This document shows positions 23,801 through 35,757 of a DNA stretch of 64,000 bases, piece after piece; the stretch's first letter is position 1; the number at the start of each line of letters is the position of its first letter. Where the stretch lies: positions 21,449,650 to 21,513,649 of the forward strand of contig NC_079887.1 of assembly GCF_029227915.1 (NCBI RefSeq), in the 5' to 3' direction. Source of the stretch: Hydractinia symbiolongicarpus. Lineage: Eukaryota > Cnidaria > Hydrozoa > Anthoathecata > Hydractiniidae. Made by a program: the position numbers and the translations under genes. The notes under the pieces are model-generated. The model was not told where the DNA came from, made no database searches, and saw nothing but the letters and a program-made list of their open reading frames with translations.

Positions 23801-26783
23801 AGCCACTTCCGCCACCCTCCACCTTGGAATAATTCTTAAATATTTCAGAAGGATTTTTCCGCTTTCTACCAGAAAGTACGTTATGCGCATGCTATTCCAG
23901 CTCTTTATTTTAATGTCAATTAGTCAGGCTTTATTAAGTTTCTATGAGCATTTTACGAAGGCAGTTTGATGCCAAAACGTCATAGACCAAAATTGCAGTT
24001 TCTTAAAGAGTTTGAAAAGTATTAATGTTCTGAGCCTGACTGTCAACAAATTATTTTAAAAGAGTTTTTGGAATAAACTTTATAACACATTAATCATGGT
24101 AAGAGTATTGTTTTAGTTATATTTTTTAAGTTATTTCACAAATGATATAGTATCAACCTTTTTTTTTCCTTAACATTTTAAATAATACCTTTTTCGTCAA
24201 ATATTATTAACAGTAGTCTCACAAATATAGTAATAGCTACTTTCACCTAAGAGAGGTTCATGGCAAAGTTAAAAAAAGAGCCACGCCCTTTTTCTTAGTG
24301 ATAGCTTTAGAAACGTCAAGCTGTTGGACCGTTAAAAAGGTTTAATGAAGAGCAAAAGTTCAATGGAAATCTAATGAGAATGTTGCAGACAGATTTCCTT
24401 TTATATTCCCAAAACACGTGAAAAATTGGATATTTTCTTAGTATATTAGTTTCAAATATCAAAAAAGACAAACAAATCAACAACAGCAAGCACAACAAAC
24501 AAACAAACAAACAAACAAACAAGCAAAAAAAACAAAACAAAAACAAGTTTGTATATCACGTTTCGTCTTGTTCGATTTCTAGGTCAAGTGGAGGAGATTA
24601 GGAGCACCTACTTCCTCCTGCTTGTTCTTATTTCATAACCTTCTAAGTTTTTTTACAAGGCCTTTTATGACTACTTTTAAATTCTCCTATGTATCTACGA
24701 GGATTTTTAATTTAACTGGGTTTGTAGCACAATAGACTAACAGCTATCTCCCAGACGACTTCAATTAAAAAAGATTACAACAACTTTAATTAGTTAAGAC
24801 CATAAAACTTCAAACATTTATTTTAATTAACTAAGGACAAAATATTTTCTTATTTTCTCCAATTTTTCCGCTTATTTGCTGATTCTCGAAACTATCCATA
24901 TTTTTATGATTTAAAAGTAGCAGTCAAAATCTTTTTACACGGTATTTTATAAATTATATAAAATAATATTATGTTTATAATTATACAAAAAAACCTAGAT
25001 TATAGAAACAAAATAATGTGAGGCTACATTACTAAAAAAATATTTTAGAGTTGTTTTAATGATGTAAGTTCAACATCAATTTCCTCAATCCTAAAAATAT
25101 TTATTATCATTCGTAAATATAATTCGGTATTTTCCGAAGAACACATATAAACTTCAGGTGAAATTTAAAAGTTTTCATAGTTTAATAGTGTAAAAAAGTG
25201 TAAAAAGTGTAAAAAGTGTAAAAAGTGTAAAAAAGTGTAAAAAGTGTGAAAAGTGTAAAATAATTTAACCCACAGAAATTTTCCATGTTAAATCGTTCTA
25301 AAACAAGCAAAACTTTGTGTGTTTCGTTTGATGGCATCGACAAAATGATGTTGGCAAATAAAAGCAAAAATGGTTACTTTAATCCATTATTAAATTCTGT
25401 TTCAGGAAGTATTTTGCGTGCCATTTTTAGGAGAAGAATGGTTATTTACCATGAGTTTGAAACATGGCACAGTAAATGACAAAAAATATAAGAAGTGATT
25501 TAACATGATGACGTCATTTTTTTTGTCACGCCATTTTTTGTTTTCATAATATTTGCTTTTTTCGTCTTTTTTATATTTTCATTTTGTATTTGCCAAATTT
25601 GTCTTTAAGTATATTTAAATCGGAGAAGATATATCTTTGAAAATATCCATGCCTTCTGACATAAATATTAATGAATTAATTATTTTTAAAAGAAATATTT
25701 TTTTTTCAGCTCCGACGAAATGTAGAAAAATCCAACTTTTTTGAATTGTAATAAAACTTTCCATATTTCGTAAATAATAGGGTGAGATAAAGTTTATTGG
25801 AAGTGAACCTATGGGCGTGGTACAATCCCTCATCCCTCCCCCCCACACACACAAGAACAAACAGGTTTAATAATCTCATAACTGCAAGGAATTGGTTAGG
25901 TTATATATAAAAATGTCTAAAATTTGGCTAAGGCGGAATATGCTTCTTTTTTCGACGACTTTTCTTTTTGTTATGTTCTTAACTGTGAATTACGAATGAA
26001 ATATCACTTTTTCAACATGGTTCAATGCGCTGTTATGAAGATATTTCCTCCGGTTTTATGTTTATGTTCTCGGACATTTATGTTAAAAACAAAAAACGAA
26101 ATTTACTTACTTTTTCGTTGAATTGAAATGTCAACTGTGGCTTAAGTTTTTATTAGGGAGTGACTTAAGTTTTGGGCAAATCCATTTAACACAAAAAATA
26201 TTGTAAAATACCTTCGCATGCTTTTATCAGTAGTTTCGTGATATGACATTTTCATCTTATCCAGAGATCTAACATTGTGCTATATTTCCATAGTTCGTCA
26301 CATATCCTTAAATGGTACCGGGATACAGGGAACTTTGGTGGAGAGTTCCCTGATTAAAAACTACTGCTTTGTCATAGATGGATCCGTACTCTTATCGTAA
26401 GGTCTCTGTTCAAGCAGACAACAGAAATGTTATCTCTAGATAATTAAAAAGACAAAAATTATAAACTAAATTTAACAAAAGTGTAATCTTTACCAAACAT
26501 TTTCACTATAAACCAATTGGTATCAGTAAAAACATATTTATTCCTAAAACCTTTTATTATTACATGTACTTTAATTGCAATTATTATCCTTCCTTTAAAC
26601 GTTAAATTCTTTTTGCAAAAATGCTAGATTTTTAGTAATTATTATTTAATATTTTTAGACAGACAAAAGTTTGTTTTAAGCCCCATACTAGCCTAGTGAC
26701 CGCGATACGAAAAACAACTTGTGCTAGGATGTCTTTAGAACACATTACCTTTTGTTTAAAAAAACATTAACTTTTGTTTTTAG
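20867..26783. other. Non-coding with simple repeats and TTAA-MITE relics
   Basis: No exon recognised. It holds a CAAA run (24494-24522), a GTGTAAAAA array (25188-25262), a relic of the TTAA MITE family around 23690-23830 (AAAGCTTCTGATGACGTTA resembles the MITE interior at about 30.95 kb) and a possible right end CCTAAATAAGG/TTAA near 23265. The last 100 bp before GPCR2 are shared with GPCR3. Confidence 0.5.
25188..25262. repeat. GTGTAAAAA tandem array
   Basis: Eight or so units of 9-11 bp with variable A-run length. Confidence 0.92.
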
Positions 26784-28574
26784 CCCGATTCGAAACGTTT
26801 GCATTGGTTATGTAGTGTACCCTTTGGTATCACACTCGTCGCAATCGGTTTAATTGGTAATATTATATGCTTTTTTGTTTGGAATCGAATACTAAAATGG
26901 AGACTACGAGGAAACCACTCAACTGCGATATATTTCATTGCGTTGAGTGTATGTGATAGTGCCGTGTTATTGTTCTTCCTTCTGACGGATACAATCAAAT
27001 CTAATCATCCAGAAATTGCGAAGACCTACTCATATGCTGTATTTTATTCCTGGTTTGGTTTCCCATTGTTTACCATCTTCTTGGTAACAAGCGTGTGGTT
27101 GGTAGTTGGCGTCACCTTAAATCGATACTTAATGATGATCTTACCCCTCAAGATCCACTGCTTTTACTCAAAGAGACGAACATACTGGGGCATATTTGCA
27201 ATTTCGATGTTCTCCTTTTTGATTAATATACCACATTTCTTCACCTATCACCCTAAAGAAACAAATGGAACATATATGCTTGCATTTACTGACTATGGTG
27301 AATCGCAAGGATCGATTAATTATGAGTTCTGGGTTCACTGCATGCTTCTTGTTTTATTGCCATTCTTTTCAATTGCCTTTTTGAACATATCTTTGGTGTA
27401 TTTGGTACTGAAAAGATTAAAAAAAATGAAAAACAGCGCAGGTAAGTCAAATACTTTAGGTTCACGTGTAAAGCACCAAACTGCATCAAAAATATTTTTA
27501 CTTCAGTAACTTAAGAATACGTTCAGTTTTTAGTCGTATCAAAACAACAATAGGTCAATATCGGTGATTATTTTGAGCAACGTCATTCGTTTTGTAAACA
27601 ACATGGTATTATCAGCGAGGCTTAAACATTTTAAAACGGAGCAATTTGTAAGCTACCGCCAAACTGAAATGATTCTGTAAGGATTATAAAACAAAAATGC
27701 CCTAAAAGTCATCTAAATTTTATACGACGACAAACTTGATTAAAATAGAAATTTAATTTTAATTGCTGCACTAACCAAACTGAGGCAACCCATCATGTGA
27801 ATTTGGTTTTCTCAAGTATATAGTCTACAAGCAATAAGAAAGCTACAACTGGACAAAAGATAACGTTAAGCAGCATTGAGCCTCAGTAAAAATTGTGAGT
27901 TGTCTTTGAAAAAGGATGCAATGATTCAACCATTGTCAATGACCTTAAAGAAAAAAAATAAGAACACTTAAATTTTGAAAAGTCTTTCATCAATTAAAAA
28001 TGGGCGTACAATTAAATGCCTGAAAATGCAATGTTAACGAAACTACGTGCTAAAAACAATTAACTTGTTTGCCGTCATGCATATTCTATTGTACACAGAA
28101 AGAAAAGTCTATTGCTATAGGAAAAGGTTAATTTATTGTAACATAAAAATCTGTCGACGTTTTTGATGATAATTGTTGAAGTTATTAATTTTTGATGTTA
28201 TTTTAGAATCTAAAATCTTAAATGCAAACGAGACCAGAGAAAGACGAATGACTCTCACTTTGTTGTCCATTACATTCACGTTTCTGGTTCTACTGGCATG
28301 GCAATGTGTTGCACAATGCTTTTGGATGTTAAGTCTTCGAAAAGCAGATAAAAATAGTTCAAGATGGAATCAGATTGATAGTTCGTTCGCATTTGCAAAG
28401 ATCAGTATTATCATCAATTGCGCGATTAACTGGATACTCTATTGCCTAACAGGTACAATGTTTAGAAAAGAACTCATGAGGCTGATATGCGGAGAACGTC
28501 AATCTCCTCAGACATCAACAGAAAAATCTTTTCCTGGTAAAGATAAATGTTCTGTAGAAACAGACACTAAATAA
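26784..28574 (+). CDS. GPCR2: class A (FMRFamide-receptor-like) GPCR, first exon uncertain
   Basis: Exons 26784-27441 (after TTTTTAG, before GTAAGT) and 28207-28574 join in phase 1; 658 + 368 nt give 341 residues and a TAA stop. The first exon has the same length as in GPCR1 and GPCR3 and starts at the same point of the protein (PDSKRLHW, aligned with VDAQELHW). TM1 carries GLIGNIIC; TM3 ends TLNRY instead of DRY; TM7 reads NCAINWILY. The TM3/ECL2 cysteines are absent. ECL2 carries an NGT sequon. It is closest to GPCR3, including sequence upstream of the acceptor, so the two derive from a later duplication. It is probably a neuropeptide-type receptor, with ligand and G protein unknown. Confidence 0.87.
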
Positions 28575-30407
28575 ATTGTTAGCACTTTTAACTTTTAGTT
28601 TGAGTAAATGTTTTAAGGAGTACCAGTAGAGGGTTGAAAATAATACGTGAGACGAAACTGATAATATTATTTAAATTTGAAAGAATCTATGCAGAATATG
28701 GAACAGAGGTTTCTTGTTAACACAATCCTGTCCGTTTTCTGATAATGATTTACGCATTGACTTCACGCTAACCGTCTGATGGAAACGACAATTGTCCACA
28801 AATAATAATTAGTCAATTGTGAAGATTATTGTTTGACAAGCACAAGTATCGTTTTGCACACTTATTTTTTACAACAATCACCGATTGGTTCACCTAAAGA
28901 GTCAGATCGTCGAACAAAAATAAAAGTAGCAAAGTAATGTAATGGAACATTTGAAAGTTGTAATGTTTTAAATAGTCAAAAAGACTTGTATTTTTATACG
29001 TTTTGTTATAACTTTATTGTGTTTATAGAAAAAAGTGCCTTTGTATCTGTTTCCTCCAAGATCTGTCTAACGTGCTCTGAAATAATACCAACAACGAGAG
29101 TCTTAACCCTTAAATTACGCATTTGTTTATGATAAATTTGGCCAATTTTATTAAAAAAATAGTTAGCTTTAAAAAATTTGAGTTACAATTGATGGCCAAA
29201 GATGGTTTATGTTTAGTACTGATGAGAAGCCCAATTCATTCTCTTTATAATAGAAGGAAAGATCTTTTAAACCAACATAGTCTACTTAGTCCTTTAAGGT
29301 TTTTGCTTGATTGTTTGACTGTGGATTTGCGTGTTCACTCGTCTAGTTAAGACATCTTTTCACTCGGTCGTTTATGGTCGTAGCTTCCAGTGTTTAGAGA
29401 ACCGATATAAACTAAAGATTGCAGTGTTGTCAGATTTTTGATTGGTTGTTGAGAAAGATGTCCTTCTGCAGATGGTTGGGAGTTACTTCTCTCAATTGTT
29501 GTATCTGCCAAAATCTAATGCGCAGATACTAAACACTGAGATCGTCAGCTAATAAAGCCCTTCATATTAGACCATCTTTACTGTCTTTTGTGCTGTAAAC
29601 GATTCCATTACTTTAAGACAAAATATAACAGTTGTTATAAATAAATAAACTAATCCCATTGAGATTACGTATTGAGGTTCGGAAACAAAGTGTACTTCGT
29701 AATAACTCAAGTTTAATTTAAGTACTCTCCCGCTCCTTTTGCAGCAGTAAAGAAATTGTCATTCTTAGCTATTATTTATTAGCTAATATATTCTTTGTCA
29801 ATTGTAATTTGTGAAGTGCGAGTCGTTGACTTTTCTCATCTCTATATTTGTATTGAAATTTAAAAAATGCCTTGTTAGATTCTGTTTGTATTTTCAAAGC
29901 GATTTAACGGTGTTTTAATGGTCACAAAAATGATTACATAACAAGCCTGTGTCTAGCCGTGTTAGGTAATTGATAAGATTGACTATCGTTTGTAACTTGA
30001 ACAACAACTGAATGCCAAAAAATAGACGGCGTGAATAAATACACAAGGCAGTGTTTAACCCCAACACCAACAGCCAATACTATGGAGACGTATCTGGAAG
30101 CCCTGGTAATTTCAAAAAAATTCTATCATATGAGTTCCAAAATTTTTGTTGCTGGTATCAGCACACTTCAGCTTTCCAGTCTAAGTCCACGTGTATATAG
30201 GAAAAAATCGTTCTTATGACATAAATTTGATAAAACCGATGAAAGAGATAAAGGTGAATAAGTTATAATTAAAGAATTACAATTTCAAATTGTGAGGTGA
30301 CAATATTTTAAATCATAGAGCTTTCTCAAAACTTTGGCCGAAATTCTTAACAGGGTGACATTTTTTGATGATGTTAAAAAAAACGCTTCGCGTGAGCATG
30401 ATTTTTA
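28575..30407. other. Non-coding downstream of GPCR2
   Basis: Short chance ORFs only. An AATAAA-type signal stands near 28918. Sequence around 29107-29220 is weakly like that at 44200-44300, possibly an old repeat family. Confidence 0.45.
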
Positions 30408-30411
30408 TTAA

Positions 30412-31109
30412 CCCTATTCGGTTTGGGAGGACGGATTCCGCCCCCTCCGACGGTTTTCTTATGATCTTTTTAATGCTATGTTGCATGGCAATGATACTTA
30501 CTGACTTTCAACATTTATCTATTAGACACCGGTTCGTAAAATTTTTAAGCCTCATACCTTTAAGAGGCTATGACATTAGCCATTTCTCGAAACTATCCCT
30601 AAAAATCCTTATGAAATCCTAATAATCAGGAAATATATTAATTCTTGATAGAATTAAGAACTTGAAACTGGCAACACAACTTTGTTTCATCAAGTAGAAT
30701 ACTTTTGAATGTTGTGGACACGTGATTTTCCCGATTTCTCGATTTTTTTGGATTTTACCCCAAAAAATCGGGGAAAAAACGGATTTTCAGGCAATTTTCA
30801 TGCGAAATGTGGAAAAGCCGTAAAAAAAAGGTTAAATAAATTTATATGGCTTTTAGTAACTTCAAACAGAATGTGAAAATTCGGTCTAGAACTAAAGTAA
30901 TGGAATCTTAAGCAGATAGTGGTATTTGGAACTACTTTCAAGCTTTCGATGACGTTATAGAAAAAGTGGCATAAGCAAATATTATGCTGCCATTTTGTTC
31001 CTTTTGTAACGTACTATAAGTGTGCTAAGTTTGATTGAATTTAAAGAAGCCTATAAAAAGTTATTGAGGGGCGTCATAATATGTTTAAAAAGCCCCGGAT
31101 CGAATAGGG
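30412..31109 (+). mobile_element. TTAA-flanked MITE, 698 bp (same family as 53762-54431)
   Basis: TTAA at 30408-30411 and 31110-31113; ends CCCTATTCGG and CGAATAGGG are inverse. Subterminal GGACGGATTCCGCCCCCTCC is a G/C-rich palindrome-like block. The interior matches the copy at 53.8-54.4 kb in inverse orientation (for example ATGCTATGTTGCATGGC here and its complement near 54350). No transposase. Confidence 0.8.
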
Positions 31110-31676
31110 TTAAATCGTATATGTGCATATACGGTGTTGAACTTACAATGGACGATGCAATTACTACAAATAGAGAGATGTGCCAGACATGTTGCTAATT
31201 TGTGGAACAATGTACTAGAAAAAAACAGATGTATGACAACACTTTTTTTTATCTCGGCTTGTAGGGTAAAACCCGCTTATTTATTTCTTTTCATTTATTT
31301 ATTATTGATTGATTTATTGTATATATATAAAAACAGAAGAAATATTTTACACGCATTCCTAATAACTCTCTAGTGTAACTATCTAACTATGTAACAAGTG
31401 TAATTATAGTGTAACTAAGTTATCTTATCAGAGCAGGTTAAACACAGTATTTTTTAGTAGATTCCGTTCATATTTTCTATAGTGACTAATCTGTTTTAGC
31501 AATTTATCTTTAAATGTTCTTTTCGGTTATGTCATTTCCTGTTGATAACCAAACTCCATTTATAGTGATTTGATCTTGTATCCAGGGCTAAAGGGGAAGT
31601 TAAATTTAGGTTATGGTTAAACGAAGCTTTTGTATTTAACAAAACCAGTAAGAAACTCGATTTTTGACTATATTTA

Positions 31677-32413
31677 AGGAGGCAGTAACCCTTTTTTAGC
31701 TGTCAAAATAGCTGAATTATTTACTCAGTGTTTATTTGTACCATTTTTTACTATTTTCTAAAAATATAGGCTTTAATACATAATGAAATGATTTTAACTG
31801 AACACTAAAATTGCCGAGTCAGCGGAAATTTTTATTTAAAAATGTATCATAAACAAGAAAAAAATCGGCTTCAACGAGCTCCAAATTTTTACAATCTCGT
31901 TATTTTTCATCAGCTTTCGGTTTTAAATGAACTTTGGTTTAACCTTGTTAAAACGGTGTGCGGATATTTTTGTTCATTCCTATTTTTTTTAACAATAGCT
32001 TTTTATTTTGTTTCAAAAGATTCTTTGTTAGCATCTCCTGCTGCGTGGCTGAAAATTTTAAAGTAAAACGAAAATGCTATCTAAAGTTAAAGCTCGTGCA
32101 GTGTAGCATATTGCGCCATCTTTGTTGTTATTAACGTTTTCTCTCTAAAAATTACGTCATTTCTTTCTGTACAATTTCGCAAGCGCGTAGACTTAAACTA
32201 TATTCGGCAGAACAAATTATTTATTCATGAATTATATTTCAAAGAGAAATTGTTGAGGCTGAATATTTTTGGTGAAAGATAATAGTATTTTAGCCATAAA
32301 ATTGTGACAAGTGTGTTATATCAGAAAAAAAATGAATATATAGTCTGTAAACAATCTTTCGTAACTAATTATGTAAAAAAAAATTCCGATTTTTAGTAGG
32401 GTTACTGCCGCCT
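31677..32413. mobile_element. MITE with TA duplication, 737 bp
   Basis: Ends AGGAGGCAGTAACCCT and AGGGTTACTGCCGCCT are inverse with one mismatch, and TA lies outside each (31675-31676 and 32414-32415). This fits a Tc1/mariner-type non-autonomous element. A 74-codon ORF inside is not recognisable. A partial copy lies at 62312-62515. Confidence 0.72.
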
Positions 32414-33751
32414 TACACAAATCGCTTAAATTGCCACATTTAAATGTCCGATAAAGCCTCTGTGGGCGTTTACACGAAGATAGCGAAAATTAGTATTAAA
32501 TTCAGCCATGCATGAAGTGACAATTTAATTTGTACAAAAGTTTGTACAATGAATAAAAACATCTGCTAAAAAAATCTAAAAGAATTACCAATGGAGGAGA
32601 GGGCGGAGTGTTTACTTAGTATATTAGTGTTTTCTACAACCAGGGGCGGATCTAGGATTTTTTTCTGGTTAGGCAAAATTTCATAGATTTTTTGGCAAAG
32701 TAATGTCAAGGGTTGTGGTGTTGTACGAGGTAAATCGGATGTTTTGTGTTTTTGCTGTAAAAGGAACTAAAATTTTTCCCAAAGTAAGGTTTTTAGTTAT
32801 TAAGAATCCTTCTAGATTAGAAACGAAAGTTTCTTTATAGCCAAACAAATAACAGTAACCCCCGTAGTTTTACCACTTTATCCTTGTTAAAACATGCGGA
32901 TGGAAAATGCGTCTGGTTAGCAAATTCGATTTGAAACAGGGTTAGCGTTTCCATAATTTCTTTGAATCACATATTGGTATTAAGTATCTTAGCATCTTTT
33001 TTCGTTTTGCGCACATAATACGAGTACAAGTAATAAGTTGGGGATTTGCTTCATTTCAAAACATGCAATAAGTCTAATAACTAACAATACAACAAAAAAT
33101 TACATTACAAGACAATTTTAGGAATAGATAGTCAACAGTAGTGCAACGTAGAAATATTGTTTGGAAAATTATAGTCTGTGGTAACAACCTGCAAATGCAC
33201 AAAGAAAACCAGCATATAAAAGAATGAAAGATTTCCAGTTAGACTTACAGTGTAAGATCGCAACATATAATAAACGTGTACAAAAAGTATATAGTAATCA
33301 CCTCTTCATGAAGTTAATACAGTTTAGCATTAGGGTTACTGGTGTAGTTTTGCACCAATTTCTATTAAGCATTAATTTTAATGCTATGAAATTCCCACAA
33401 GAGAAAGGCAGTTTATTAAGCCAGAAAAGAGTTAGAAATTAGAAAAATAACATCAAAACATTTAAGATGTCTCATATTATTTACCCTTACATGTCCCTGT
33501 CAACTATGTTTAAAAAATATTTTAATACTGTAAAATCTTTAAGAAAGTTTTAGTAACTATAAGCCAATTATGAAGATTCTCATATAAAAAGCAACATATA
33601 TACAAATCCTACTCATATCCATAAGTTGACATGACATTTTGTTAGTTTACAGTCTGTAACAGAACGTTTTTTAACATGCAATTCTTGTTTCGATCTGTAT
33701 ATGTTTTACGTGAAAATCATTTCTATGATTTACTTGAATATTCACAAGTTA

Positions 33752-34098
33752 TTTTGATTGATTTTTTTCACCAACTTTGTGGATTATACCAGATATATAT
33801 CCATTGTTTACAGTTTTCCAATATTATAAGGATTCAGAACAAATCTTCTGTGTTATTTACTTGAATATTCATCATAGGTACCAGGGTGACATCAAAATAC
33901 AAATTATTTTGATTGATTTTTTTCACCTTCTTAGTTCCTCTTATGAAACACAACTTTGTGGATTATACCAGATATATATCCATTGTTTACAGTTTTCCAA
34001 TATTATAAGGATTAACAAATCTGTGTTCTTTTAATTGATGGTGATTTTCATTGTCAGAAGAATATTCATCTTAGGTACCAGGGTGACATCAAAATATC
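33752..34098. repeat. Two-copy tandem duplication inside the hAT-like element
   Basis: Copies at 33752-33900 and 33908-34098 share TTTTGATTGATTTTTTTCAC, a long block containing CCAGATATATATCCATTG, and end in AGGTACCAGGGTGACATC. They differ by short indels. Confidence 0.92.
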
Positions 34099-35356
34099 TT
34101 ATCCTAAAACAAAATTATATCAATGTATTGCTCAGCAAGATGAGTATAAGAAATATTATAAAACAAACTTGGACTATTCTTAGATTAGGTATTGCTTCAT
34201 TCTTTTGTTTTTAGCAATATTATTACAATTAAAAGTAACATGGGAAAGTCAAAGAGATCTTCTCGTGTTCTTAAAAGTTTTAAAATGAGCAGTGGGATGT
34301 TGCATATAAAATGCACTGTTTAAAAGTTCCCACAAAGTCAAAGTTCTTAGGGACAATCACAATAAAAAAGTATATGCTAAGCGTATAAATTTGGCGGTGG
34401 GACGAGGTAGAATCCTTTGACGTTTAATTATATCTCATACTGTATACATCGATTTCTTAGAGAACAGAAAGAATTAATAACTTTTAGTGTCTACCTGCTT
34501 AGCAGGGACACATGGATGAGTGCTTATGGTTTCAAGGACTGACAACATTCAAAGATTACCTTTTCTGATTTGATGTTTAGGGGAGGGAAAGGGGATCTGC
34601 AGATCTATTAACATTTAGCTTGGACTTTTGCGTTCATGAAAGAGCTGTCCCTTAGTTATCTTACAAGAATGTATTCTCTCCCAAACAGAAACAAAGATAC
34701 ACAGTTGCATAAACGGCTACACGAAGCCTACACGAAGCCAGTGACCCTTAAGACGTTAAAGAAAAAAAACTAACAAAATTCCAACTAATACACATACAGG
34801 TAGCTAGTAATACTCTATACCGAATTTAACATACACATCAAAACATCTTTCGACCGCCAAGACAGTGTTTACATAAATTGCCTCCGTTAGCTATCTCGTT
34901 TGGCATTGGGCTTTTATGTTTTTAAACAATGCATTTGATCAAGGCCAAGTTAAAACCTTTTGTTTTGATAAGAAAAAGATTTAAATTACACGTTTTGTAA
35001 GAACATCTGGTGGTTTACCACTTTTAAGAATAGTTCTTGACACAAAAGTGCCTAAAATTCAGGAGCAGCTAAAACTAAAATATTTCAAGTATTACTGAAT
35101 TTATTGTCTCTTGCAGAGGAAGATAAAGGTTTGGTTTGAGACAACAACACGGCACACGTGGCCAAAATACTTCTCTCCAGCATTTCCAATCCTTTCAATA
35201 TCTGAAAAGGTTTCCAAATTCAAAACTTCTTTATTTAACTTAGGTGGCATACAATTGCTTTAATATTCTAGACATTTGAAGTGCTCCCTGCAATTGGACC
35301 TGATCCAGGTAAACCATGTTGAAAAAGAAACATCCACTCCATGTAACCGTACCCGT

Positions 35357-35530
35357 GGTCGTTTTAGGCGTTTAAACTTTAAAACCCACGGACGTTTTAG
35401 GCGTTTTTTCTTCACATTCCAGAATTTCATTCATTGGAACTTGAAAACCCGCGGACGTTTTAGGCGTTTTTTCTTCCATCTGTGATTTTCATTCATTCGG
35501 AACTTTAAAACCCGCGGACGTTTTAGGCGA
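35357..35530. repeat. 63-bp tandem repeat with GACGTTTTAGGCG core
   Basis: The core starts at 35357, 35391, 35454 and 35517: one short 33-bp interval then two of 63 bp. It lies near the right end of the hAT-like element. The forward frame happens to read GRFRRF repeatedly, an artefact of the DNA repeat. Confidence 0.9.
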
Positions 35531-35757
35531 ATAGACATTTTGCCTAAGATCGCCCCGGGTTTGCTTATTTGAGTAAAATAAAACACGCACGCCGCGCATC
35601 GTCATAGTCGAAATCGGCGGATGCCAAAAATAAATTGATAAAAATAATTTAGTTTTTTTTTAGATTATTCTATCTATAGAGAATTTTTTTTCTAGTTCAC
35701 AAAACTAGGCTTAGGCAATTGCCTAAGCTGCCTAACCCTAGATCCGCCCCTGACAAC

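Larger units (their letters stand above)
32641..35752. mobile_element. hAT-like non-autonomous element, 3.1 kb
   Basis: Both ends are CAGGGGCGGATCTAGG in inverse orientation, the CAG(N)GGCG type of end typical of hAT elements. ACAAC flanks both sides (32636-32640 and 35753-35757), a 5-bp duplication known from some hAT lineages; the common hAT duplication is 8 bp. Subterminal GGTTAGGCA and TGCCTAACC also mirror each other. No transposase is visible. The interior holds a duplicated block (33752-34098) and a 63-bp repeat array (35357-35530). Confidence 0.72.

Noticed and set aside
35276..35485. ORF with repeated GRFRRF, resembling an RFamide neuropeptide precursor
   Set aside because: It lies in a 63-bp DNA repeat inside the hAT-like element, has no signal peptide and lacks regular amidation and cleavage sites.
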